DNA of 64,000 bases from Micromonospora purpureochromogenes (GTDB taxonomy: Bacteria; Actinomycetota; Actinomycetes; Mycobacteriales; Micromonosporaceae): positions 5,332,001 to 5,396,000 of the forward strand of contig NZ_LT607410.1 of assembly GCF_900091515.1 (NCBI RefSeq), read 5' to 3'. This document shows positions 53,904 to 62,316 of the stretch, piece by piece. Numbering within the stretch: the stretch's first letter is position 1; each line of letters opens with the position of its first letter. The notes under the pieces are model-generated. The model worked only from the letters and a program-made list of their open reading frames with translations, was not told the origin of the DNA and did not search any database. A program made the translations under genes and the position numbers.

Positions 53904-54872
53904 TCACTTGACCGTACGGCGGACGAGCAGGAAGTTGACCAGCGAGACCAGGGCGATCATCACGAACATCGCCCAGGCCACGGCGGCGCCGTACCCGGCG
54001 GTGTTGAGGTTCTCGATACCCAGTTCGTACATGTACATGGCCAGGGTCTGGAACTCGCGCTGGTCGCCGCCGATGATGTTGCCGTTGGCGAAGACGAGCG
54101 GCTCGGTGAAGAGCTGGAGCCCGCCGATGGTGGAGAGGGTGACCACGAAGACGAAGGTCGGCGTGAGCATCGGCAGGGTGATCCGCCAGAACTGCTTCCA
54201 CTGGTTGGCGCCGTCGATGGCCGCCGCCTCGTAGAGGTCCTTCGGGATGGCCTGCATGCCGGCCAGCAGGATGAGCGTGTTGTAGCCGGTCCACCGCCAG
54301 TTGACCATGGAGGCGATGGCGGTCCAGGAGCTCCACCGCTGCGCGTCCCAGTCCACCGCGTCGATCCCGACCAGGCCGAGCAGCCAGTTGATCAGGCCGA
54401 AGTCGCGCTGGAAGAGCATGCCGAAGACGATCGCCACGGCGGCGACCGACACCACGTTCGGCATGAAGATGGCCATCCGGAAGAACGTCCGGGCGCGCAG
54501 GAACGTGCGGTTGAGCAGGGTCGCCAGGAAGAGCGCGAGCAGCAGCTGCGGGATCGTCGAGAGCAGGAAGATGCCGAAGGTGTTGACCGTGGCGTTCCAG
54601 AAGTACTCGTCGGTGAACAGCCGGGTGTAGTTGTCCACCCCGATGAACCTGTGGTCGCCGATCAGGTTCCAGTCGTGCAGTGACATCCAGGCGGTACGCA
54701 GCATCGGGTAGAGCCCGAAGATGCCGAAGATCACGAAGAACGGGGCGACGTAGAGGTACGGGGAGAGCTTGAGGTCGAGGCGGTTGAGCGACAGTGCCCG
54801 GCTGCGGCGCCGGGTGGGTGGGGGCGGCGACGCCGTGGGTGACGGCGGCGCGGTCGTGGCCGACAGGCTCAT
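53904..54872 (-). CDS. Carbohydrate ABC transporter permease (MalF type)
   Basis: A 322-residue membrane protein with six helices after a Pro/Ser-rich cytoplasmic N-terminus. The EAA loop is [28 protein letters not shown] 54872 follows AAAGGA. It lies 113 bp after the binding-protein gene and 11 bp before the second permease. Confidence 0.95.
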   Translation of the reverse strand: MSLSATTAPPSPTASPPPPTRRRSRALSLNRLDLKLSPYLYVAPFFVIFGIFGLYPMLRTAWMSLHDWNLIGDHRFIGVDNYTRLFTDEYFWNATVNTFGIFLLSTIPQLLLALFLATLLNRTFLRARTFFRMAIFMPNVVSVAAVAIVFGMLFQRDFGLINWLLGLVGIDAVDWDAQRWSSWTAIASMVNWRWTGYNTLILLAGMQAIPKDLYEAAAIDGANQWKQFWRITLPMLTPTFVFVVTLSTIGGLQLFTEPLVFANGNIIGGDQREFQTLAMYMYELGIENLNTAGYGAAVAWAMFVMIALVSLVNFLLVRRTVK

Positions 54873-54985
54873 GCGGGATCCTTTCCCGGCGCCGGCGGGG
54901 CCGGTGAGGCGGGCGGTACGTGCAACGGGACGCGGCCGGTGGCGCACGGAAGACCCGGACGCCACCCGCCGTGGTCGGTCAGTGC

Positions 54986-56284
54986 TCAGAAGGCGCCCTG
55001 GGTCTTGGCGTCCTTGACGTACTGCTCCCAGGCCTTGTCCCTGGTCGACTGCCCGTTCTCGTACGACCGCAGCGCCGGCTCGAAGGCGTTCTCCTTCACG
55101 GCCTGGTGCTTCGGACCGAGGTGCAGCGGCTGGATCTTGGAGACGCTGTCACCGAAGATCTTGCCGGTCGGGGCGTTGTTGAAGTACTCGTTGGTGTAGG
55201 CGAGGAACTCCGGGTTCTTCAGCGCCTCGAGGTTGGTCGGCAGCGGGCCCTTGAGCTTGAACGCCGCCACCTGGCTCTGCGCGTTGGTCAGGTACTCGGC
55301 GAGCTTCGCCGCCTCCTTGGGGTACTTGCTCTGGGTCGGCACGGCGAGCCAGGAGCCGCCCCAGTTGCCCGCGCCGCCGGGGACCGGCGCCACGTCCCAC
55401 TTGCCCTTGTTCTCCGGGCCGGAGTTGTCCGCGACGATGCCGAGCATCCAGGACGGGCAGAAGGTGGCGGCGAAGGTGCCCTGCTTGAAGCCGGCCGACC
55501 ACTCGGGCGACCAGGTGGCCGTCTCGGCGGTGATGTTGGCGTCGGCCATCGCGATCGCGGTGTCCCAGGCGCTCTTCACCGAGGCGCTGCTGTCGGCGAC
55601 GACGTTGTCGTCCTTGTCGTAGAACAGGTCACCGCCCTGCTGGAACATCACCGCGCTGGAGGCGGTGGTCACCGAGTCGAGCATGCCCTTGCCGGTGGCG
55701 GCCCGGTACTTCTTGCCGGTCTCGATGAAGGCGTTCCAGTCCGGCCAGAGGGCCGCGACCTGGTCGCGCTCGACGGGCAGCTTGGCGGCCTGGAAGAGGT
55801 CCCGCCGGTAGCAGACGGCGAGGCTGCCGACGTCGGTGGGCAGGCCGATCAGCCGGCCGTCCGGCGCCTTGCCCAGCTCCCACTTCCAGGGCAGGTACTC
55901 GCTGCTGTGGTCCTTGGCGACCAGCTTGCCGAGGTCGGCCCAGTTCGCCGGGTTCGCCTTGAACTCGTTGAGGATGCCCTCCTCCAGGGCGACCACGTCG
56001 GCCGCGCCCTTGCCCGTGGCCAGCGCCCGGACGATCTTCGGCCGGTACTCGTTGAGCTGCGCGGTCTTGCGCAGCTCGACCTTGATGCCGGTGTCCTTCT
56101 CGTACTGCTTGACGATGTCGTCGTAGCCGAATTCGCCGAAGGTGTCCACGACCAGCTTGGCGGGCTTCCCGCCGGACGCCGTGGCGTCGTCGTCGTCCTT
56201 GCCGCAGGCCGCGAGACCGCCGAGTGCGGTGACCGCGGCCAGGGCGGCGGCCGCGAGGCGGGTACGCCGCGTGGTGACGCTCAT
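54986..56284 (-). CDS. Sugar-binding lipoprotein of ABC importer
   Basis: A 432-residue extracytoplasmic binding protein (SBP family 1). Signal peptide and lipobox are visible in RLAAAALAAVTALGGLAAC, with Cys27 as the lipid-attachment site. VVALEEGILNEFKANP and GNWGGSWLAVPTQSKYPKEAAKLAEYLT are typical of CebE/MalE-type proteins. It presents the sugar to the permeases. AGAGGGG lies 5 nt before the ATG at 56284. A terminator was not recognised in the 113 bp that follow. The operator sequence suggests cellobiose or cellotriose as ligand. Confidence 0.92.
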   Translation of the reverse strand: MSVTTRRTRLAAAALAAVTALGGLAACGKDDDDATASGGKPAKLVVDTFGEFGYDDIVKQYEKDTGIKVELRKTAQLNEYRPKIVRALATGKGAADVVALEEGILNEFKANPANWADLGKLVAKDHSSEYLPWKWELGKAPDGRLIGLPTDVGSLAVCYRRDLFQAAKLPVERDQVAALWPDWNAFIETGKKYRAATGKGMLDSVTTASSAVMFQQGGDLFYDKDDNVVADSSASVKSAWDTAIAMADANITAETATWSPEWSAGFKQGTFAATFCPSWMLGIVADNSGPENKGKWDVAPVPGGAGNWGGSWLAVPTQSKYPKEAAKLAEYLTNAQSQVAAFKLKGPLPTNLEALKNPEFLAYTNEYFNNAPTGKIFGDSVSKIQPLHLGPKHQAVKENAFEPALRSYENGQSTRDKAWEQYVKDAKTQGAF

Positions 56285-56405
56285 CCTGACCCCTCTTTCA
56301 GTGGTGAGGCTGGGTTTGGGTGTGGTGGGGGGTGATCTGCGCGCTTCCGCCGCCCGGCGGACCGGGCCGGCCCGGGCGGGGTGCGTGGTGACCCACGCCA
56401 CGCCC

Positions 56406-56473
56406 TGGGAACGCTCCCATGACATTGCCGCGAGATTGTCAGGGGTGTCAATAGACTGATGGGAGCGTTCCCA
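56406..56473 (-). promoter_or_regulatory. Promoter with two CebR-type LacI operators
   Basis: TGGGAACGCTCCCA (56406-56419) and TGGGAGCGTTCCCA (56460-56473) are the same 14-bp palindrome in opposite orientation, centred 54 bp apart. On the minus strand TTGACA (56451-56446) and CAATGT (56427-56422) form a promoter between them with 18 nt spacing. One operator overlaps the transcription start region and the other lies upstream of the -35. The sequence matches the Streptomyces CebR operator family, TGGGAGCGCTCCCA, at 13 of 14 positions each. Confidence 0.88.
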
Positions 56474-56519
56474 GATCGTTACGGCCGACGTCCTCGACGG
56501 TCCCCATCGGACGGAGGGA

Positions 56520-57065
56520 TCAGCAGAGGTGACGCAGCAGCGTGCTGGCCCGCCCCGGGTCGAAACGGGCGGGATCGAAGCCGCCGACCGCCCACTCCCG
56601 CATCGCCGCGTGCTCCCGGTGCCGCGGGTCGGCGAGCGCGGCGAGCAGGAGCAGGTAGCCGGACGGGCCGCCGACGTCCTCCGGCGGGCAGGCGCGCTCG
56701 CCGTCCAGGCAGGACGGGTACCGCTCCTCCGGGTCGGCGGTGAAGGCGTCCTCCACCACCAGGTCGTGCTCCCACCAGTCGCCGAAGTCGTAGGTGTAGC
56801 GGAACCTGCTGCCCTTGCCGAGGACCGCGTCGAGCCGGACGTCCAGCTCGTCGCGGAGCGACAGCTCGCCGTCCGGGTCCGGCTCGCCGTACTGCACCCC
56901 GTCGATCTCGAACGAGTGCAGGTGGCAGTCGCGCCACCCCATGGCGTGCTGCACCACCCGGTGCAGCCGGTCGAGGGTGTAGCCGCCGGGCACCAGCACC
57001 CGCCGCCAGACCGGCGGGCGGACCCCGGCCAGGGACATCTTCAGCTGGAAGATCTGACGTGGCAT
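56520..57065 (-). CDS. Plasmid pRiA4b ORF-3 family protein
   Basis: A 181-residue protein of the pRiA4b ORF-3 family: IFQLKMSLAGVRPPVWRRVLVPGGYTLDRLHRVVQHAMGW at the N-terminus and YTYDFGDWWEHDLVVE and LDGERACPPEDVGG further on. The function of the family is unknown. GGAGGGGG lies 5 nt before the ATG at 57065. It diverges from the Cys-rich small gene with 34 bp between the starts. Confidence 0.93.
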   Translation of the reverse strand: MPRQIFQLKMSLAGVRPPVWRRVLVPGGYTLDRLHRVVQHAMGWRDCHLHSFEIDGVQYGEPDPDGELSLRDELDVRLDAVLGKGSRFRYTYDFGDWWEHDLVVEDAFTADPEERYPSCLDGERACPPEDVGGPSGYLLLLAALADPRHREHAAMREWAVGGFDPARFDPGRASTLLRHLC

Positions 57066-57099
57066 GCTGCCCCCTCCTCCTACCGCATAGGCTGCCGAC

Positions 57100-57219
57100 A
57101 TGATCTGCCGAGCCTGCCGGGAGCGGCGGCACGACGACTGTCCCGGCCGGAAGTGGTGCGACTGCCAGCACCGTACCCCCGCACCCACCCCTCCGGTCAC
57201 CGGTCCGGCCGGCGAATGA
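57100..57219 (+). CDS. 39-residue Cys-rich small protein
   Basis: This gene is short. It starts with ATG at 57100, preceded after 6 nt by TAGGCT (57088-57093), and ends with TGA that overlaps the ATG of the next gene. The protein has five Cys: MICRACRERRHDDCPGRKWC followed by DCQH, then a Pro/Thr-rich tail. The CxxC...C...CxC set could bind zinc or a metal cluster. No function is known to me. The leaderless promoter and translational coupling support that it is real. Confidence 0.72.
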   Translation: MICRACRERRHDDCPGRKWCDCQHRTPAPTPPVTGPAGE

Positions 57220-58001
57220 CCGTCGGAATCCCGATCCGCCGGATCTGGCCGACGCCGGCCACCCCGCCCCTGGACGACGCCGAGCTGACCGCGCTCTACG
57301 GCCGCGCCGACCGCCCGCACCTGCGGGTCAACTTCGTGGCCAGCCTCGACGGCGCGGTCACCCTGGACGGCTACTCCGCCGGGCTCTCCGGCGAGCCGGA
57401 CAAGCGGATCTTCGGGCTGCTCCGGATGCTCTGCGACGGGCTGCTGGTGGCCGCCGGCACGCTGCGGCACGAGGGCTACCGCGCGGTGCGGCTGAGCGAG
57501 CCGCGCCGGGCCTGGCGGCGCGAGCGGGGGCTGCCCGAGTACCCCACCCTGGTGGTCGTCTCCGGGTCGCTGGACCTCGACCCGGCGCAGGCCGCGTTCG
57601 CCGACGCGCCGGTGCGACCCGTCGTGCTGACCCACGCCGGCGCCGAGCCGCCCCCGGGGCTGACCGACGTCGCCGAGCTGGTCCGCTGCGGCGACGAGCG
57701 GGTGGACCTGGCCGCCGGCCTGGCCGAGCTGCACCGGCGGGGGCTGGGCCAGGTGCTCTGCGAGGGCGGCCCGCACCTGTTCGGCGCGCTCACCGCCGCC
57801 GACCTGGTCGACGAACTCTGCCTGACCGTCGCCCCGCTGCTCGCCGGGGCCGGCCCCGGCCGGATCACCGCCGGCGACCCGGGCGGGCCCCGGGAACTGC
57901 CGCTGCGGCACGTGCTCGCCGCCGACGACGGCGTGCTGATGCTGCGCCACGCCCGGGACGCCGCCGGGCCGCCGCCCGCCGGAGCCGCCCCACCCGCCTA
58001 G
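57216..58001 (+). CDS. RibD C-terminal-type pyrimidine reductase family protein
   Basis: A 261-residue reductase of the RibD_C/dihydrofolate-reductase-like family. It has LRVNFVASLDGAVTLDGYSAGLSG (substrate loop), LLVAAGTLRHEGY (NADPH site) and VLCEGGPHLFGALTAADLVDEL (GGPxLF motif). It might reduce a pyrimidine or flavin precursor, but these stand-alone versions have unproven substrates. The ATG at 57216 overlaps the small gene's stop (ATGA). The last 20 residues are Ala/Pro-rich. Confidence 0.88.
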   Translation: MTVGIPIRRIWPTPATPPLDDAELTALYGRADRPHLRVNFVASLDGAVTLDGYSAGLSGEPDKRIFGLLRMLCDGLLVAAGTLRHEGYRAVRLSEPRRAWRRERGLPEYPTLVVVSGSLDLDPAQAAFADAPVRPVVLTHAGAEPPPGLTDVAELVRCGDERVDLAAGLAELHRRGLGQVLCEGGPHLFGALTAADLVDELCLTVAPLLAGAGPGRITAGDPGGPRELPLRHVLAADDGVLMLRHARDAAGPPPAGAAPPA

Positions 58002-58219
58002 CGGCCGCCGGGTCCGCCGGGTCCGCCGGCGTCCGCCGGCCACCGGGCGTGCCCCGGCCGCGCCGGGCCGTCCCCGGCCGCCACCTGGAGGGGTACGCGG
58101 ACAGTCCGCCCCGGCCACGGCGACGGGCACGGGCACGCCGGTCGGCGTACCCGCGCCCGTGGCACGAGCCGTGCTCCCCCGGCGGGTGGCGGAGGAATCC
58201 CCCGCCGGGGCTCAGGCGG

Positions 58220-59761
58220 TCAGTTGACGCTCACGGCCGACCAGGCCGCAGCGACCGTGTTGTACTCGACGCTGCCCGCGCCGTACAGGTCCCGGGCGGC
58301 CGACAGGGTGGCGGTGCGCGCCCCGGCGTAGTTCGTCCGCGAGGTCATGTAGGTGGTCAGCGCGCGGTACCAGATGGCGCCGGCCTTGGCGTTGCCGATG
58401 CCGGCCACGGTGCTGCCGTTGCAGGTCGGGCTGTTGCCGTACGACGAGGAGCCGCTGCCGACCGCGAGCAGGTAGAAGAAGTGGTTCGCCACGCCGGAGG
58501 AGTGGTGCACGTCCAGCCGGCCGACGCCGCTGAACCAGCAGTCGGCGGACGAGCCGTCCTTGGAGGGCTTGTCCATGTAGCGCAGCGGTACGCCGCTGCT
58601 GCGCAGCTTCTCACCGATCAGGTAGTCGCCCGGGTCGCTGCTGTTGGCGGCGTAGAACTCGACCAGGGTGCCGAAGATGTCGCTGGTGGCCTCGTTCAGG
58701 CCGCCGGACTCGCCGCTGTAGCGCAGGCCGGCCGTGTTGCTGGTGATGCCGTGGGTCATCTCGTGCCCGGCCACGTCCAGCGAGGTCAGCGGGTACCAGC
58801 CGGAGCCGCCGTCGCCGTACGTCATGCAGAAGCAGGAGTCGCTCCAGAAGGCGTTGGCGTAGTTGCTGCTGTAGTGCACCCGGCTGTACGCGCCGACCCC
58901 GTCGTTGCGGATGCCGCGGCGGCCGTGGGTGCTCAGGTAGTAGTCCCAGGTCTTCTGCGCGCCGTACGCCGCGTCCGCGGCGGCCGTCTGCCGGTTGGCC
59001 AGGGTGCCGTCACCGAAGACGTTGCCGGCGTTGGTGACCAGGGTGCCGGTGCCGCTGGTGCTCCCGTTGAGGTCGTACGTGCGGTGGTTGCCGCGGGTGG
59101 CGTCGGCGAGCTGCCAGGTGCCGCCGGCGGCCGTGCTGCCCACGGTCACCGAGCCGGAGTGGAAGGTGTTGCCGGTGCCGTCGCGCTGCACGCCCTCCCA
59201 CGAGTCGCGGACCGCGCCGGTGCTGGCGTCGACCAGCACGTGCAGCTCGCTCGGGGTGCCGTCGGCGTAGGTGCCGCCGACCACCACCTCGTACGCCAGG
59301 GCGGTACCGGCCTGGTCGGCGTCGTGCACCAGCTGGGCGCCGGAGACGGTACGACCGGCGGCAGTGGACGCGGCGAGCGCGACCCGGCCGGCGGCGGCCG
59401 TGCTCAGCTTCGCCTTCGGGGCGCGCCGCGGGGCGGCGGTCAGGCTCTGGCTGGCGCCCCGCCAGGCGTTGCCCTTGCCGAGGTGCACCACGACGTCACC
59501 GCCGAGCACCGGCAGGCCGTCGGAGTAGCGGTTGAGCCGGACGTGCTCGGTGCCGTCCGCGTCGGTGGCGACCTGACGCAGGGTGAAGCTCTGGCCGTCC
59601 GCCGCGAGCCCGGCGCCGGAGTGCGCCTTGAGCTGGGCGACCGCGCGGGTGAACGGGTCACCGGAGGCGCCGGGCGCCGCCGCGGCGGCGGTCGGCACCG
59701 TGGCGGCGGTGGCCAGGAGAGCGGCCGTGGCGAGGCCGCTCAGCAGGGTGGTTCGACGCAT
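58220..59761 (-). CDS. Secreted M4 (thermolysin-type) metalloprotease
   Basis: A 513-residue precursor. The signal peptide spans residues about 1-32. A propeptide with FTP and PepSY parts (about 35-195) precedes the catalytic domain: DVAGHEMTHGIT (zinc HExxH), GGLNEATSDIFG (third ligand Glu) and DVHHSSGVANHFFYLLA (catalytic His). It is exported and self-processed, and degrades protein. The ATG at 59761 follows GGAGG by 8 nt. The region upstream (59762-60042) holds no gene, but has CATCGA...TCGATG and CCATGG repeats that may be operators. Confidence 0.95.
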   Translation of the reverse strand: MRRTTLLSGLATAALLATAATVPTAAAAAPGASGDPFTRAVAQLKAHSGAGLAADGQSFTLRQVATDADGTEHVRLNRYSDGLPVLGGDVVVHLGKGNAWRGASQSLTAAPRRAPKAKLSTAAAGRVALAASTAAGRTVSGAQLVHDADQAGTALAYEVVVGGTYADGTPSELHVLVDASTGAVRDSWEGVQRDGTGNTFHSGSVTVGSTAAGGTWQLADATRGNHRTYDLNGSTSGTGTLVTNAGNVFGDGTLANRQTAAADAAYGAQKTWDYYLSTHGRRGIRNDGVGAYSRVHYSSNYANAFWSDSCFCMTYGDGGSGWYPLTSLDVAGHEMTHGITSNTAGLRYSGESGGLNEATSDIFGTLVEFYAANSSDPGDYLIGEKLRSSGVPLRYMDKPSKDGSSADCWFSGVGRLDVHHSSGVANHFFYLLAVGSGSSSYGNSPTCNGSTVAGIGNAKAGAIWYRALTTYMTSRTNYAGARTATLSAARDLYGAGSVEYNTVAAAWSAVSVN

Positions 59762-60042
59762 ACGTTCTGCCTCCACAGGGACAGCCGGAGGGGGTCCGGC
59801 TGACGGGACCCGGGCGGGGGTCGACCCGGGCCGGCCATGGAAGACCGCAGGGTACGGCCATGGCGACAGCCATCGAAGAACGGAAGATCCTCGATGAATG
59901 CTGTGGCTATTCTGAACCCAGGCGGCCCTTCTCTGTCACGACTTCCGGCCGAGGTTTTTTCCGGAACTTTCGCGTTCCGCCGGTCGCTCCCGGCCCCGTC
60001 GACTCCGGTCCGCGCCGCAGCCGCAGGCCCTAACCTGGGGAA

Positions 60043-60528
60043 ATGGGCTTTCCTCCGCCGGTCGACGCCACCCGGGCGCAGCGAGCCGGCCCACCGCTGC
60101 TGGCCGGCACCCTGCTGGCCATCAGCGGCCTGGTGGACCTGCTGTCCGCGTGGGCCACCACGACCGTCGACCCGTTCGTCGTAACGACCGGCCGGGGCAT
60201 GTACCTCGTCGACATCACCGGCTGGGCCTGGCTGCACGTCGCGATCGGCGCGGCGGTCACGCTCGCCGGCCTGGCGGCGGCCACCGGACGCCGGGGCACG
60301 GCGTCGGTCGCCCTCGGCTGCGCCACCCTGAGCGCCGCCGTCGACCTGCTGCTGTTCCCGTACGCGCCGGTCCCCGCGCTGCTGGTGGTGGGGCTCGACG
60401 CCGCGGTCATGCGACTGCTGCTGCGACACCGTCGCACGGGCCCGGCCACGGGTGGGTTCAGCGGGGCTCGCAGACCCGACCCGTCATCGCCGGATCCCCC
60501 TCCCTGGTCGCCGACCAGATCGGGTTGA
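60043..60528 (+). CDS. Small four-helix membrane protein (DUF7144-like)
   Basis: A 161-residue protein with four transmembrane helices (about 20-40, 58-80, 85-105, 110-125). GWAWLHVAIGAAVTLAGLAA resembles the DUF7144 family, whose function is unknown. TAACCT ends 6 nt before the ATG, with no ribosome binding site. Its 3' end overlaps the convergent hydrolase gene by 71 bp; the last 40 residues are Pro/Ser-rich and could be dispensable. Confidence 0.78.
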   Translation: MGFPPPVDATRAQRAGPPLLAGTLLAISGLVDLLSAWATTTVDPFVVTTGRGMYLVDITGWAWLHVAIGAAVTLAGLAAATGRRGTASVALGCATLSAAVDLLLFPYAPVPALLVVGLDAAVMRLLLRHRRTGPATGGFSGARRPDPSSPDPPPWSPTRSG

Positions 60529-62089
60529 GCATGAGAGCCAGCGGCGGGGCCTGCCAGGCGGCGCCCAGCCGTTGCAGCAGGCCGTACTCCCGCCGGGGCA
60601 TCTCCACCGGCTCTCCCGCCAGGAAGGCGACCACCCGGTCCTCCACCGCCCGCTCGCCCACCAGGCCGCCGTGCAGCGAGGGCTGCTGGTAGACCGGGAC
60701 GCGGCTGTACTCCCCCGGCGGCGCCTCCGCGGCGCTGATCGTCGGCAGGAAGGCGATCATCCGGACCCCGGGTACCGGGCAGAGGGTGCGGTTGCGGTAG
60801 AACGGCGCGTTGCTCAGCACCGACCGCACGAACGAACTGTCGGGGTCGTCCTTCACGGCCAGGGGCAGGTTCGCCAGCCAGAACATGATTCGCAGTTCCC
60901 AACCGGCCGCCACCCCCCAGCCGGCGTGCCCGGGCGGCGGGTAGTAGGTGCGGCCGGCCTGGACCAGCGGACTGAACATCACCACCGTGGTCACCGGGCC
61001 GCGGGGCAGCCGCTCCAGGTAGGTGCGGGCCACCATGGAACCCTCACTCTGCCCCACCAGGGCCACCGGGCGTCCGGTACGCCGGTGCACCGACTCGACC
61101 TGGTCGGCGAGCAGGGCGCTGCTGGAATCCAGTGACCGGTGGGTCGCCTCGGCCGGGTATGGCAGCGGCCGGCCCTGCGCGTCCAGGCCACGGTAGGAGA
61201 AGCGCTCGACCCGCGGGTCGGCGGCCGGAGTCCCGTCCCAGCTCGAGTTGTGCCCGCCCAGGACGATCACCGCGTGGGGCACCCGGTCCGGCAACCGCTC
61301 GCTGAGCACCGGTGGCCGCCACTGCCCCTGCCCCCCACCGGCAGCGAACCCGATGAACGCCTGGGCCCAGATGGCGCCGGCCAGGGCGAGCGCGATCGCG
61401 ATCGGGCCGACCGGCACCCGCGCCCAGCGCCGGACCGGCGCCGTCGCGGCGGCCACGGTGCGCTGCCAGAGCAGCCCGTTCGCCACGCCGGCCAGACCGG
61501 CCACCAGCACCGTCCACCACCCGGGGGTGCTGGAGATCACCGCGCCGGCCAGGGTGAGCACCACGAAGTTCAGCGACGCCCAGCCGAACAGCTCGATCGT
61601 CGGCAGCCCCTTCCACCACCGGCTCACCACCCCGGCCCGGACCAGGAAGGGGGCGAGCATCAGCATCGGGCCGAGCGAGGCGAACAGGTACCAGGACAGC
61701 GCCACCGCCGAGAAGGCGACGGAGAGCGCGGCCCACGGCGAAATGACCACCGCGGCGAGCACCGCGACCTCCAGGTTGCGCCGGACCAGCCAGCCCCAGG
61801 ACGGGCGCGGCAGACCGGCGGGCCAGGCCAGCGCGGTCAGCCCGGCGGAGAGCACGCCCCGGAGCACGGTCAGCAGCAGCAGGCCGAGCAGGAACATCTT
61901 CCAGGAGTTGTGGTACACCAGCAGCCAGCGCAGGTCGTGGTACGAGTCGTACGGCCACACGGCGGTGGCCTGCGGGGCCAGGCCCCGGGTGGCGTGCAGG
62001 CCGACGCCGACCAGCAGCGCCTCCTCCAGCACCGGGGGCAGCGCGGCGAGGCCGAGCAGTCCGACCAGTCGGCCTCGCGTCGTTCCCAC
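60458..62089 (-). CDS. Multi-spanning alpha/beta-hydrolase-like membrane protein
   Basis: A 543-residue protein. The N-terminal about 270 residues contain seven or eight hydrophobic segments (for example MFLLGLLLLTVLRGVL, VLAAVVISPWAALSVAF). After these comes a hydrolase-like domain, with VIVLGGHNSSWDG and VALVGQSEGSMVARTYLERL (nucleophile elbow G-x-S-x-G-like GQSEGS). It may be a membrane-bound esterase or lipase on the outer face. The GTG at 62089 follows GAGGAG by 4 nt. It overlaps the convergent gene at 60458-60528. Confidence 0.82.
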   Translation of the reverse strand: MGTTRGRLVGLLGLAALPPVLEEALLVGVGLHATRGLAPQATAVWPYDSYHDLRWLLVYHNSWKMFLLGLLLLTVLRGVLSAGLTALAWPAGLPRPSWGWLVRRNLEVAVLAAVVISPWAALSVAFSAVALSWYLFASLGPMLMLAPFLVRAGVVSRWWKGLPTIELFGWASLNFVVLTLAGAVISSTPGWWTVLVAGLAGVANGLLWQRTVAAATAPVRRWARVPVGPIAIALALAGAIWAQAFIGFAAGGGQGQWRPPVLSERLPDRVPHAVIVLGGHNSSWDGTPAADPRVERFSYRGLDAQGRPLPYPAEATHRSLDSSSALLADQVESVHRRTGRPVALVGQSEGSMVARTYLERLPRGPVTTVVMFSPLVQAGRTYYPPPGHAGWGVAAGWELRIMFWLANLPLAVKDDPDSSFVRSVLSNAPFYRNRTLCPVPGVRMIAFLPTISAAEAPPGEYSRVPVYQQPSLHGGLVGERAVEDRVVAFLAGEPVEMPRREYGLLQRLGAAWQAPPLALMLNPIWSATREGDPAMTGRVCEPR

Positions 62090-62316
62090 GGCACTCCTCG
62101 CTCTCGCGGCCCTCCGATGCTCTCGCGGATCACGCCCCTCGGTGGGGGAATCGCGCGGACGAGGGGGACACACCGTGGTCGCGCCGTCCCGCAGCGCGAC
62201 GGCCCGCGACGACGGCGCGTGGCGTCCGCCGCGTCGCGTGGCAACGTGTCGTACTCCTCGGGCAGGATGCAGGGCGTGCGCCCTGACCCAGACGAGCAGC
62301 TGACCGGAGTCCCCCG

